Origin: Neurospora tetrasperma FGSC 2508
Lineage: Eukaryota; Ascomycota; Sordariomycetes; Sordariales; Sordariaceae
Length of the DNA stretch: 64,000 nucleotides
Direction: 5' to 3'
Assembly (NCBI RefSeq): GCF_000213175.1
Contig: NW_009799102.1
Coordinates: forward strand, 1,764,688-1,828,687
In this document: one piece after another, positions 11,465 through 23,203 of the stretch
How the letters are laid out: each line of letters starts with the position of its first letter
Position numbering within the stretch: position 1 is the stretch's first letter
Program-made: the position numbers and the translations under genes
The notes under the pieces: model-generated
Told to the model about the DNA's origin: nothing
The model's input: only the letters and a program-made list of their open reading frames with translations
The model's database searches: none

Positions 11465-12281
11465 TGACTAGATATATCATCACCACATGCTGCCTGCCAT
11501 CAGAGTTTCGACATGGGTACGAGCTCGTGAGAGGGGTTGAGCAGCAGCCGTGAAGCTAGAATTCGGTCCCAGATAGTCGCCAAATGAACATGGAGCAGAT
11601 CAACTACACTTCTACTTCAACCGTGCTTTTAAGCAAGGTCATTTTGGTTGTGATGAGATGTGGCAACCGGCGGTAAGAATCACTGCTCAAAGACGCCCTC
11701 GAAAGGGACATCTAGCGTGTATCCATAAACGGAGCCAAAGAAAATCTATCTAGGACACATGATAGAGGGGAACACTCGTAGAGCGTGCAAAAGCCATACC
11801 CGAAAGCGTGGACAGTTTGCGAACCAATATCCCCCTACAATAAGTGGCCATGGTACAATAATGAGGGAAAAAGATCAAGAAAAGAGGAAGCGCGGCAGCT
11901 GGCCGAGCTTTTAAAGGAGTTTTGAAATCTCGAGAGTGGGCTTACAAATTAAGCATCGTGATTGGTCGAAGCTCTCTTTGCTCCGCTGAGTAGCCGGCAG
12001 CTGGTGGGGTCCAGCTCCTTACTCTTTGCCGGGGCGGCAGGGTGGAACCTGAGCCCACTGCAATACCGACCACTGGACTGGCAGAGTGGCAGGTCCGGGT
12101 CTAGTGTACTGTCGTCCAACTCACAGCACAGACCAGACGACCTGCCCACTGTCATTGCCGACCCGACATAACATACAAGCAGGCGCTTGCTGGCTGCAGG
12201 CATATTGCGATACATTCAACCTCTCGATACTATCTCGACCTCCAAGTCCCCCTCCGACCGCCGTCGAGACGACGACACACG
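11465..12281. promoter_or_regulatory. Intergenic region with NUO78 promoter
   Basis: Spacer between the coiled-coil gene and the complex I gene. It holds one TAGTGTAC half-palindrome near 12102, related to the perfect copies at 37438 and 55241. No protein-coding ORF is credible. Confidence 0.45.
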
Positions 12282-14985
12282 ATGTTGAGGTCGACATTGT
12301 CCCGTTCGGCTTGGCGGACTGGCAGGCATCAGGCGGCCAGGAACGCCAGCCGTGCCTTTTCGGCCACAGCTCAGAGACCCGCAGAGGTCGAGCTCACAAT
12401 TGGTATGTCTCCATCCAGACCTCCACCCCATGACTAGCATACACCGTGTATGATCCCCGTACCCGTCGGCGCCGATACTGACTCGTGTCTCCCGCATCTC
12501 ACAGATGGAAAGAAGGTCTCTATCGAGGGTGAGCACTCACAATGCGCTGCGTCGCAAGTCCTGGCTACGGAAAATGGGGATGAGGGGGGGGCCAAAAATA
12601 CGGACATGGTCGTCGCTAATACTCGAGGAAACCACCAGCTGGGTCGGCCTTGATCCAGGCTTGCGAAAAGGCCGGCATTACCATTCCCAGGTATGCGGAA
12701 AACGGACCCTGAATCTCGGAACTGCCCGTAGAGGTTCTTGCTGACTGTCTTGCAGATACTGTTATCATGAGTACGTCACATGTGGCTCGCCCCGCTCTCC
12801 CAAATTGATCGCAGCTCCAGTCACTCCAGCAGGCGTCAGCCCTACGAAGATCGACTGACAAATGTTGTAACTTGCCAGGAAGCTCATGATTGCGGGCAAC
12901 TGCCGCATGTGCTTGGTCGAAGTCGAAAAGGTCCCGAAGCCCGTCGCGTCGTGCGCATGGCCCGTCCAGCCTGGCATGGTCGTCAAGACCAACTCGCCCC
13001 TGACGCACAAGGCGCGCGAGGGTGTGATGGAATTCCTGCTCGCAAACCACCCATTGGACTGCCCTATTTGCGACCAGGGTGGTGAGTGCGATCTCCAGGA
13101 CCAGTCGATGCGCTACGGCGGCGACCGTGGTCGGTTCCACGAAGTCGGCGGGAAGCGAGCGGTGGAGGACAAGAACATGGGTCCCCTCATCAAGACCTCC
13201 ATGAACAGGTGTATTCAGTGCACGAGATGTGTGCGATTTGCGAACGATATTGCCGGCGCCCCGGAGCTGGGTTCGACTGGCCGTGGCAACGACCTGCAGA
13301 TTGGTACCTACTTGGAGAAGAACCTCGACTCTGAGCTTTCTGGTAACGTCATCGATCTCTGCCCTGTCGGTGCTCTGACCTCGAAGCCGTATGCTTTCCG
13401 TGCGCGCCCTTGGGAGCTGAAGAAGACGGAATCGATTGATGTTCTGGACGGCCTGGGCTCTAACATTCGCGTCGACACTCGTGGCTTGGAGGTTATGCGC
13501 ATTCTTCCTCGTCTCAACGACGAGGTTAACGAAGAGTGGATCAACGACAAGACTCGCTTTGCCTGCGATGGCCTCAAGACCCAGCGTCTTACCATTCCCC
13601 TGGTCCGAAGAGAAGGAAAGTTCGAGCCGGCGTCATGGGACCAGGCTCTGACCGAAATTGCACACGCTTACCAAACGCTGAACCCCCAGGGCAATGAGTT
13701 CAAGGCTATTGCTGGTCAGCTCACCGAGGTTGAGTCATTGGTTGCCATGAAGGATCTTGCCAACAGGCTCGGATCGGAGAACCTTGCGCTGGATATGCCC
13801 TCGGGCCACAAACCTCTTGCTCATGGTGTTGATGTCCGCTCCAACTATATCTTCAACTCCAGCATCGTCGGTATCGAATCTGCTGATGTTATCTTGTTAG
13901 TTGGTACTAACCCGAGACATGAGGCCGCTGTACTCAATGCTAGAATCCGTAAGCAATGGCTGCGCTCTGATCTCGAGATTGGCGTTGTTGGCCAGACCTG
14001 GGATTCGACTTTTGAGTTTGAGCACCTAGGTACCGACCACGCTGCTCTTCAGAAGGCGCTTGAGGGTGACTTTGGCAAGAAGCTCCAGTCGGCCAAGAAC
14101 CCCATGATCATTGTGGGCTCCGGCGTCACCGACCACGGCGACGCTAATGCCTTCTATGAGACCGTTGGAAAGTTCGTCGACAGCAACGCTTCTAACTTCC
14201 TTACTGAAGAGTGGAACGGCTACAACGTCCTGCAGCGCGCTGCCTCCAGAGTCGGCGCCTTCGAGGTTGGCTTCATTGTGCCTTCCGCCGAGATTGCCGA
14301 GACAAAGCCCAAGTTCGTCTGGCTCCTCGGCGCCGATGAGTTCAACGAGGCCGACATCCCCAAGGACGCCTTCATTGTCTACCAAGGTCACCATGGTGAC
14401 CGGGGCGCCCAGATCGCCGATATCGTTCTCCCTGGCGCTGCCTACACCGAGAAGGCTGGCACCTACGTCAACACCGAGGGCCGTGTGCAGATGACCCGCG
14501 CTGCCACCGGCCTTCCCGGTGCCGCCCGTACGGACTGGAAGATTCTCCGCGCTGTGAGCGAGTACCTCGGCGTCCGCCTTCCCTATGACGATGTCGCTCA
14601 ACTTCGGGATCGCATGGTCGAGATTAGCCCTGCTCTGTCATCTTATGATATCATTGAGCCTCCCTCACTGCAGCAGCTCAGCAAGGTGCAGCTCGTCGAG
14701 CAGAACCAGGGCGCCACCGCAACCAACGAGCCCCTCAAGAAGGTTATCGAGAACTTCTACTTTACTGACGCCATTTCCAGAAGGTTCGTTCTCTTTTGTT
14801 ACGCTGTCGACATCTCCACTTCCATCAGATCATAACGCAGTATCCACTAACCGTCCACAATTCACAGCTCCCCAACCATGGCCCGTTGCTCAGCCGCCAA
14901 GGAGACGGGTGATCCCCGAACCAACTTCATGGCTCCCGGCATGGAGGAGGATAGACCTAGGGGTCAGATCGCCTATGGTGCATAG
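12282..14985 (+). CDS. nuo78: NADH:ubiquinone oxidoreductase 78 kDa subunit (complex I, NDUFS1/NuoG family)
   Basis: Largest subunit of the complex I peripheral arm in the mitochondrial matrix, carrying iron-sulphur clusters on the path from NADH to quinone. Exons 12282-12402, 12505-12528, 12639-12690, 12756-12770, 12879-14783 and 14868-14985 close in phase to 744 aa. The N-terminus (MLRSTLSRSAWRTGRHQAAR) is a mitochondrial presequence. The [2Fe-2S] cysteines lie in YCYHE, GNCRMCLVE and VASCAW. The N3 site is HPLDCPICDQGGECDLQ, and the N4 site is CIQCTRCVRF plus CPVGAL. A molybdopterin-oxidoreductase-like domain fills the rest. Exon 4 is 15 nt and carries the first cluster cysteine. The C-terminal exon encodes TNFMAPGMEEDRP and the final GQIAYGA. 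The identity is very secure. Confidence 0.97.
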
Positions 14986-16351
14986 ACAAGCATCAGAGAT
15001 CAAGCGTAGGGAAAAGCAAGGCAAAGGTAAGGGGGGCATATAATGAACAAGACAACAGACAGACAGATACAGCCAAACCAACAGACACTGGATCACAGTA
15101 CAGTGCAGGACATATAAGGATGAAAAAAGAGAGGAAGGAGGGATTTCCGTCTTTCTTTGCTTTCTCTTTTCAACTTGTTCTTACCGCATGCATCCCAGTT
15201 GCTGCAAGTTGTTTTTTTTTGAAGAACAATAAGAGACATACAGAGTTTTGTTCTTGCTCTTTGATTTATTTTTGTCCTAGCTTTGTGTTTATTGTGCATG
15301 TATATATTGAAGGGATGATGGTGTGGACGTTGTGAAGAGAGGTGTCGATGCTTACAGTCAGGCCTAGAGTAGCAGGGTTGTATGCAATGTTACTTATATG
15401 GCTGGTCTGTCCAGTCATCTCTCATGGCGTGCCACGAGGGCTTGAGAAATCAATTCCTGGGATGTTCAAACAACTGCATAATAATCCAACCAAGTATATT
15501 TCGTTCACAATCCATCCATGGATGACAATTCCATTCAATCGTAGTCGTTAGGGTCAATCCTATTCAACGAACTACGGTTGTACCTAGGTAGCTTTACTCT
15601 CGAATCGATTCATCGCCTATCGAATATGTTGCTGTGGATGCTCTTGCCGTTGCAAATAGTTCCATGGACCAGTCTCCCAGCAAAGTCATCGGCAGAATGA
15701 TTGTATATTTACTGGAACATCCCAGGGATCATTTCCTGAGATCCCCGTGACGCTTTATGGACTTCTTGCTCAGTAAATTGTGACCGACGTCTACTCCATA
15801 CTGAAGCTATGTTCGGTAGCACTAAAGGGGATTACTAGGCTAAATCAACATCAAACAACGTGAGATACACGACCAGAAAGTCAAATCTTTGTGCGCCAAA
15901 ACATGCTGGATGTATCCCATGAAGCCATGTATAGCGGCCGCCCAGTAAGCATTGCCATCTGCTCAATAAGATCGTTGCCCGCCAGTGGACCGCCACATCT
16001 ACGTAAGAACCTCCCAAATCTGGATTTGCCAGATCATGACTTGGGGGATACTAACGGAGAAACGAGCAGGAACCCCACAGAGAGCATTGCCATCTGCTCA
16101 TTGATATATATGCAAGTAATGAAACCGCTGCCAAAACCACGACTCTATACCATGCTATGCACTCCGTCCTCACACTCTAGCACCATCTTACGCATCATCT
16201 TGCCCCTGATGAGGGACGAGCTCATCATGTGGCTCGGGTACTTCACTAGGTTTGAGAATAAGAGATGACGTCTAATCATGGAAATACGACCAATCTTGAT
16301 ATGTGCTGCCGCGCACATCTTGGGGGGAAAGCCGTCACGAGCGGAAACTGA
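14986..16351. other. Intergenic region with an 18-bp direct repeat
   Basis: Probable 3' UTR of nuo78 on the left and of the KPWE gene on the right. The sequence AGCATTGCCATCTGCTCA occurs at 15948-15965 and again at 16083-16100. A palindrome-centred motif GTACCTAGGTAGC lies at 15580-15592. The only longer ORF (15891-16268, plus) spans the repeats but has no recognisable protein character. Confidence 0.5.
15948..16100. repeat. 18-bp exact direct repeat, 135 bp apart
   Basis: The exact 18-mer AGCATTGCCATCTGCTCA appears twice (15948-15965 and 16083-16100). Similarity stops at the edges, so this is a short repeat and not a larger duplication. Confidence 0.8.
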
Positions 16352-17423
16352 CTAGGCTCCCATCTTCTGTGGCTGGTCTCGCTGATGCTCTTGCTCCTCG
16401 TCCTCAGGTGGGAGGGGAGGGAATTCACGATCGATCATGACCTCGGAAGTGACGAGGTTCGCGGCTGCAGCTTGTTGTTGCTTCTTCTCCCAGGGCTTCT
16501 GGGGAGCTTGCATCTTTCCAATGGGAGAAATACCCTAAAGGAGAATGAGAGGCAGAGTTAGTGTTTGTTCAACGTTTCATTCTTTTTCCATCAGTTTTGA
16601 AGTCTTTTACTTCCAGCTCTTCATAGTTTCCAACGAAGGAAGAAGGGCTATTTGAAAGGGGAAACGCGCACGATATATAAGTGAAAGTGGAAAACTCACA
16701 GGCTGCCTGACAACCGTATTAGGAATCTCCTTGATGCCAGGGACCGGCGTCCCATTCGTGATGAGCTCAATGATGGCGTTGAAACGCTCCGGGTAAGGAG
16801 CATTACCATTGGCTCCCCTTTCAGCACCATCGGCGTCACCATCATCGGCCTTTTTGAGTAAATCCACCTTGGGAGCCTGGACTTGCCAAGCGGGTAGATC
16901 GTCATCTGATGCTGAGACAGGGGTAGTGCCCATGAGCTGCTGGATCTCGGCGAGCTTGTCAACTAGCTGGGCGTCGACTGGCGAATTGGGAATTTGTGAG
17001 TGCGAGGGTGTCGAAGGAGATGACGAAGGGAGAAGATAGTTCTCGTAGGCGGACCGGTCGATGTCGATACTGAAGCGGGACTTGTACCACCAGACGCGGG
17101 CTTGGAGAGAGATGCCAAGAGCCTTTTGGCGCTCGAACCCGTTTGAGAGAGGGCCCAGCATGGCTACCAGCCCTTGCTGCGATGATGATGGTAGCGGTCA
17201 GTCTTTGGGGTTGAAAGTTGTTACATGGTGAGCGGTACCGAGTGAGGACGGTTTGTGAGGAGAGAGATTCACAGGTGAGGCCTGAGTGAGGCGCATCTCA
17301 CATGGTCACCGCGAGTTGACTCACAAGAAAGGAACGGTCCTTGATCCAAGGGTAGGCATCAAACTTCTTGAAGGCGGCGACGTCATTGCCGCCCGTTGAC
17401 GGTTGTTGTGTAGGAATCTCCAT
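16352..17423 (-). CDS. KPWE-motif protein, PEX39/Pex14-like KPWE domain
   Basis: Three exons, 17423-17325, 17176-16700 and 16534-16352, close in phase 0 to 252 aa. The N-terminus has a conserved-looking FKKFDAYPWIKDRSF block, then GFERQKALGISLQARVWWYK. The middle (residues about 57-150) is low-complexity and acidic. The C-terminal half holds ERFNAIIELITNGTPVPGIK, then EIPNTVV and QAPQKPWEKK, which I recognise as the KPWE domain shared by fungal Pex14-like proteins and the peroxin PEX39, reported to help PTS2 import into peroxisomes. The YPW block near the N-terminus could anchor it to a membrane partner. There is no signal peptide. The peroxisomal role is inferred from the motif. The gene is divergent from the phosphatase gene at 18.5 kb. 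Confidence 0.7.
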
Positions 17424-18498
17424 TTTGTGGTTGTGGAAAGTGAGGGGCTGGCGTAGAGATCCCGCGTGCCCGTTCGATGAAGCCTACGATTCAGGAGGAA
17501 GATGTCACCTTCACTGGAATGAGAGTCCACGAGGTGATGTGAAAGGAAGCTTGTGCAGCAGACCAGCAGCTGCAATAGCTACAAATGGAGCTTTTCTGAA
17601 AAGACGAGAATAACACTTCTCGGTGTATCACATGTGAGTTTCCGGGGTGGGATGACGGAACGAGGTTCAAGTTGTCCGGGATGTTGTAGTCGTTCTGGGG
17701 TCCGGTCTGGGTACCTAGCGAGGCAAGGGCGGGAAGTGAGGTCCACTAATAAGAGAACCCTGCTGTCCCAGCCTGCGCCTGAGGATGACCAGGTGAGTAC
17801 GGGTGAGGGAAAGATCCAGGCTCACCAGGCAACGAGCACGGACCCGATCTTGAGATCCCGTTCCTACCTCTACACGCCACAGGGAGGCACGTTGAGAGCA
17901 ACGACCAAACACTGCGCACCCCTGAAATGCGGCCGTGATACAGCGGAATGGCCACTGAGATCTCAGGGACGAACGTGCACTGACATATGTAGGTACACAC
18001 AGGGCATTGCTCCGTCGCTTTCATGTTGCTTCCCTTCGCCTTTCTCGTACAAACAAACACCCACCCGACATCTTTTCCAAATCAAAACGGAATTGCTCTT
18101 TACACAGTAGACCGATATAATACCTCTAGATCATAGCCAAGTTTCAACTTCTCCCATCTCCATCAGCGTCCGGCACTGCGTTACCTTTTCTCCAGGGGCA
18201 ATCCACGCCAATACGCCCACCGACTCAGACGAGCCAGACTCGACTGCACACTGCGATCGTTCACCACAACCTAATCTCGTACTTAGCACTTGAGCGCTGT
18301 GTGACAGCGACGGAGCGACAGCGCACCGTATCTCGCACTGGCCTGACCCCAGCGAGTGGACGACTGAACCCATCAACACCCACATTTATCACCGTCGCCA
18401 AAGACGCCTCACATCGACCCTTCACCACGTACCTCTACTTTTATCTCTTGCTACATCTCTCCGTCTTTGGGAAGGAGTGGTCTTCAGCCTCAAAAGCC
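17424..18498. promoter_or_regulatory. Divergent promoter region, KPWE gene and PP2C gene
   Basis: About 1.07 kb between two start codons facing away from each other. The right half (18.0-18.5 kb) is CT-rich and matches a 5' leader of the phosphatase gene. The frame open upstream of 18499 has no ATG and is leader. Confidence 0.5.
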
Positions 18499-20464
18499 AT
18501 GCGTCGTGCTGCCGTCAAAGCTCTACGGACGAGCTACCAGTGCACCTGCCGGGGCCTACGAGTTAGCAGTAGGGGATCACCTCTCCCCCTGCTGCAGTCC
18601 TCAAAGGCAGCCAGTTCCGGTTCCCCCACAGCTCATTACAATCCCCGTCTCGGCACGGCTACCGCAAGATACCTGTCGTCTACCGGCGCGCGCGACTCTT
18701 CAGGTACGCATCATCATTCGAATGCTCGCCCCGAGCCCCTTCGTTCATCCATGTACGTCCGCGGCGCTTTCGTCACCCTGCTTTCAGGGCTTGTCGCATA
18801 CGGTGCCTGGTACAACTCCGGCGACAGCAATAGCGAGTCTCCGATAGCCTCGACGACTAGCGCAACCACCACCGCCACGGGCGCTGTCCCGACCCGGTCT
18901 GTCCTGGTGATCGGAGCCGACGAGTTACACACGGGTACCTTTGTGGGAGACGGCCCTATTTCCAAGACCACAAGCGATAACGAAAGAGTAGTCGAGATGT
19001 TGTCCCCCGAGCAAGCGACCCGGAAGCTACGCCAGTACGAGCAGTCGGTCTACGTTAACCGTGGTCAGGGTGTGGTTCGCTACGACGTGGCCCAGCTGCC
19101 CTCTAACGATCCGATCGAGGATGACCATGCCGAAAAGATTGTCGAGGTGCCCAACAAGGCTCCGAGCAGTGATCCGAGCGATTGGATGTTTTGGGGTGTT
19201 TTCGATGGCCATTCGTAAGTGACTCTCCCACGCGGACTATATATATATATATATATACATTCTTGATATAGTCAGTGCTTGTTGAGCGACGACTAACAAC
19301 ATTCCATACAGAGGCTGGACCACATCGGCCAAACTACGCCAGGCACTCATCAGTTTCGTTGCTCGCGAACTCAACGAGACCTACAAGTCTTCTCCGGATC
19401 TTATCCCGTCTGCCGCCGCGGTTGAGTCTGCCATAAAAACCGGATTTACGCGACTGGATGACGAAATTGTGCATCAGAGCGTACAAAGGGTTCTGAAGTC
19501 CAACAACCGGCTCGTTGCTGCCGAACATCTGGCCCCAGCCTTGTCAGGCTCGTGTGCTCTGCTCTCCTTCTACGACAGCAAGTCCAAGCTTCTCCGGGTT
19601 GCTTGCACTGGCGATTCGCGCGCAGTGTTGGGTCGCAGATCCGAATCTGGAAAGTGGACGGCAACTGCCCTATCAACCGACCAGACGGGTAGTAACCCGG
19701 ACGAGGCTGCTCGCTTGCGCAAACTGCACCCGGGTGAAGAGCATGTGGTTCGTCACGGTCGCGTACTTGGCGGCCTTGAGCCGACACGCGCCTTCGGCGA
19801 TGCGAGCTACAAATGGAGCCGCGAACTTTCAGAGAAGCTTCGGGAAAAGTTCTTTGGTAGGTCTGTTTCTCCCCTTCTCAAGACACCCCCATATGTCACC
19901 GCCGAGCCAGTCGTTACAACGACCAAGATCGAGCCTGAAAAGGGTGATTTTGTGGTCATGGCCACAGACGGCTTGTGGGAGATGTTGACCAACGAGGAGG
20001 TGGTTGGGCTGGTGGGCAAGTGGATCGAGAGCCAAGCTGGTAGCAGCTCCAAGTCGTCGGGATATTTCTCCTTCTTGCAAAAGGGTAGCAAGACAGCCCT
20101 GCCTGTCGAATCCAGCGAGTCGGAGAAGAATAGCGGCAACAAGACGCCCATTCGTCAGAGACAGTGGGGCGCTACCGGTACGGACCCTATGGAACGGTTT
20201 GTGGTTCAGGATAAGAATGTTGCTACACATCTTGTTCGCAACGCCCTCGGTGGGAAGAACCAAGAACAAGTGTCGGCCCTGTTGACGCTCCCTTCGCCCT
20301 TTTCGAGGAGATACCGTGATGATTTGACGGTCCAGGTTATCTTCTTTGGATACGACGGCCCGAAGACGGGCGAGATTGTTGTCAACAAGGAGGCGACGGC
20401 TGCGGCTCTGGCTGCCGCGGCGGCTGATGGTAACAAGACGGGGCCTGTGAAGCCTAAGCTGTAG
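18499..20464 (+). CDS. Mitochondrial PP2C-type protein phosphatase (Ptc5/PDH phosphatase-like)
   Basis: Metal-dependent Ser/Thr phosphatase. Yeast Ptc5 dephosphorylates the E1-alpha subunit of pyruvate dehydrogenase. Exons 18499-19214 and 19312-20464 close in phase to 622 aa. The N-terminus is Arg/Ser-rich without acidic residues (MRRAAVKALRTSYQ) and looks like a presequence. A hydrophobic segment follows (FVTLLSGLVAYGAWY, about residues 90-105), as expected for an inner-membrane-anchored form. PP2C motifs in order are VFDGHSGW (the intron splits the Ser codon), CTGDSRAVLG, TRAFGDASYKW, MATDGLWEM and RDDLTVQVIFF, so the metal-binding Asp residues are present. A Ser/Lys-rich insert sits between the last two motifs. 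The intron contains a (TA)10 microsatellite. Confidence 0.9.
19238..19257. repeat. (TA)10 microsatellite in the PP2C intron
   Basis: Twenty bases of perfect TA dinucleotide repeat lie inside the 97-nt intron, between donor and branch site. Confidence 0.95.
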
Positions 20465-23203
20465 GGCGACGATGGCATTTCCGGCTTTGTTGACCTGATA
20501 ATGTTGTCCTCTTGATTCGAGCCTACCGAGTGGATTCGGGGCTCTGAGGGGTAGTCGAGCCTCGTCGTGGGCTTTGTGATTAGGTACTTTGGCGCATGTT
20601 TCTATTTGGGCGAGCAAAAGGAAGAGGGGGTGTTCAGGGCAACAGCGATCTCATGATGTTCAATAGATGCATTAGGCATGGCTTTTACGGCAGCGAAGCC
20701 ATTTGGTATGAATTCACACCAGTTTAATCCCCAATTCTCATCATATCTTCAAGTCCCCGTATCTGTGTTTTCTCTCTCTCTCTTTGCCATCTTCTTACGA
20801 GCGTAGCCAGCTCAGCCGGAGGTTATCTCCAGCTGGGCTGTCATAACCCGATGCAGCTGCAGTGCATGGGCTACAGGTGTCGCTGCACAGGACATACAAC
20901 CAACAGCCCTATGAATCTCTGTAATACGCATCCAAACGAAACCAACGACGCAGGATTTTGAGATGTTACACATTCGAGCAAGAAATGGTGCGCAGCACAT
21001 ATCCAGTTGATTTGTACATGTTCATGTTCAGGACCCTTTCTGGTAAGCTACATGGCGTTTGTCGTGTTGCCTGAGGTCTATGAGGCTATCTGCGAAGGTA
21101 ACACAGCAGCAGTAAGCCACAGTTGGGGGGGTTCGACGGTCGAATGGAAAGTCCTGAACTAGAATGAGCTAAAGTGGACCTTGTTATCTCATCTTGGATG
21201 CAGCCGACCAACAGCAGTTCACAGAGTCTCGAAAACTCCAAAGCCAACTCATAGACGTTGCTTCGTTGTGGATCTGATCTGTTCGGGCCTTTCTTCCCCT
21301 CCTTTTCGGGCATGAATGCGCTGTGGAGGGCTAGCTCAGGCTGGGTTTCTTTTCATTGACATGAGTAATGTGACAGTTTGGATGCCAGAGACTTGACAAG
21401 CTGACAACACGAGCTTTGAACAGGCAACCTGAACCGGAACCGTTGGGGGTTATCTCAGGAATGCCTTTTACTAATCCTAACTTGGCAAACCAGCCATATC
21501 TCGGGATAATCTTTGCTGCTCTTTACTGGATTATGAATGGTTCTAGAACCGATCGCCGGTAAGGACAAGAAAGAGAGACACACAAACTACGACGATCTGA
21601 TAAAAATCGAAACAAACGTTCAGTCCATTTCCGAGAGTTTGAGAGCTGCGCATACGGGAATTCCAACTGATCTCGGTGCCGCAGAGCAGGGCTAATTGGA
21701 ATAGCTACATGCGCTACAAGTAGGTAGATTAGCCTGATGACGTCACACATTCTGTAGCTCATCCTCACAGCTCAAGAAACAACCGCCAAGGAACAAAACA
21801 CCAATGACACTGTCGAGTCCTTGCTAGCGTAGTGTGCACCACTTTTCAGACCTTTTGGCTCTGAAACGGCATCACCACGGCTCTTTAGTCATTTTGTTTA
21901 ATGTTTTCTGGTCTCAAATTACACAGGACATGCAAGATGCGATGCAGTACATAACACACTGGAAGTGGTCATGGTGGTCTATCTTTGGACGTCTGGACAC
22001 TTGCATGTCAAGCTGTACCTACTACCAATGCATTGGAGGATAATGGTGGGGTTTCCAGCCGAACCACACAAGAACAGCATTCAACAATCAAGGGCACTAT
22101 GCGCAGTATGGAATAGACGGGGATTAGGCCCAAAAAGAGAGAGACATTATGCAATGTCAGGAATGTCTGTGCAAATCAAATGAATGCGGTGTGTGTACCC
22201 CTCACTGCTCGAGTCTTGTTCCTGCCTGCCTTGTCCTCTCCATCGGTCGGTTGCAGATGCCCCTCCATCGGCAGTACCTAGTGTACAGTAGAGGAGTGCC
22301 TACCTAGCAAGAGCTACACGCCGATGCAGTACCGGTGGTGGCATGGATCCCAGTACATCATCACATCGACCTTCATCCCGTCTGGCTGCGCATCAACAGT
22401 AAGTAGGTAGGTAGGTAGGTCCAGCCGACGTGGCCCTGATACCTACCGGGTCCTATTTGCACGCCCGTCTGGCATGACCCAAGTGCAAGTCCTGCTTCTC
22501 GTACCTAGGTAGCATTGCCGCCGTGCATGTCGATAGTGGCAGATACGTTGTGCCCGCAGCGCAGAAATACCTGTTTCTCCATGACAGCTGTTAGTGCCAG
22601 CCTAACAAGTGGGTAGCCCCAGCGTTAGTGTCCTGTCTACCATCGCGCTCACACGTTTCCACAAAGGTCCCGCCCCTCCAGGTCGTCACCGATCCTTTGC
22701 CGCTGAACAAGTTGCTCTCTTTTTTCTCGGCTACCCTATGGACCCATCTCTTTGTTGTTGGATTTCTTGATTTATTGATTCTTCCCAGTTTCCCTAGATT
22801 TTTCAAGTCTTTCTATTCGACTGTGTGTGGTTGCGCCCCTTCTAGATCCCGGGTCCCCGCTTGAGGGATCGACTGCGACTCAAAGCTCCCCCTCCCCTCC
22901 AAGACACTCGCCATCTGTACGCGCGCACCAACAAAAAGGACAAGAGGCCCAGAACCTCGTGTGTGTGCTGTACACGCCCTGTCGATCAGTTACTTTCAAC
23001 GTCCCCCTTTTCTTCCCAATCGTTTCTTCCTCCCGGACCGCCGCCTGAGGTGGTTTCCGTTGCTGCCCAAGAACACTCGCTTCCCGACAAGTCTTCCCCC
23101 CTTGATATACCTTTTGCGAGAGCTTCCGCGCACTCGATAATTGCTGTGAACGTCCCGCCCCTGAAGTTCTGAAAGCAACACTGGACAAGACGAGGTCGAC
23201 AAC
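20465..23203. other. Long intergenic region upstream of the GH63-like gene
   Basis: About 2.7 kb without a credible gene. The left part is the 3' side of the phosphatase gene and contains a CT run near 20770. The interval 22.4-22.5 kb holds (TAGG)4 and the second copy of GTACCTAGGTAGC (22501-22513). The right 500 bp (22.68-23.2 kb) is strongly pyrimidine-rich, the expected leader of the downstream gene. Confidence 0.5.
22404..22420. repeat. (TAGG)n tetranucleotide repeat
   Basis: Four tandem TAGG units upstream of the GH63-like gene. The same unit recurs in other intergenic regions near 37565 and 39814. Confidence 0.85.

Noticed and set aside
19829-20617. 262-codon ORF antisense to the PP2C gene
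   Set aside because: Shadow of a clear phosphatase coding region; no protein character.
21325-21400. A-box-like TAGCTCAG sequence
   Set aside because: No B box follows at tRNA spacing and no cloverleaf forms.
21835-21900. CCTTTTGGCT, reminiscent of the 5' end of U2 snRNA
   Set aside because: The neighbouring branch-recognition sequence of U2 is absent, so the match is only about ten bases.
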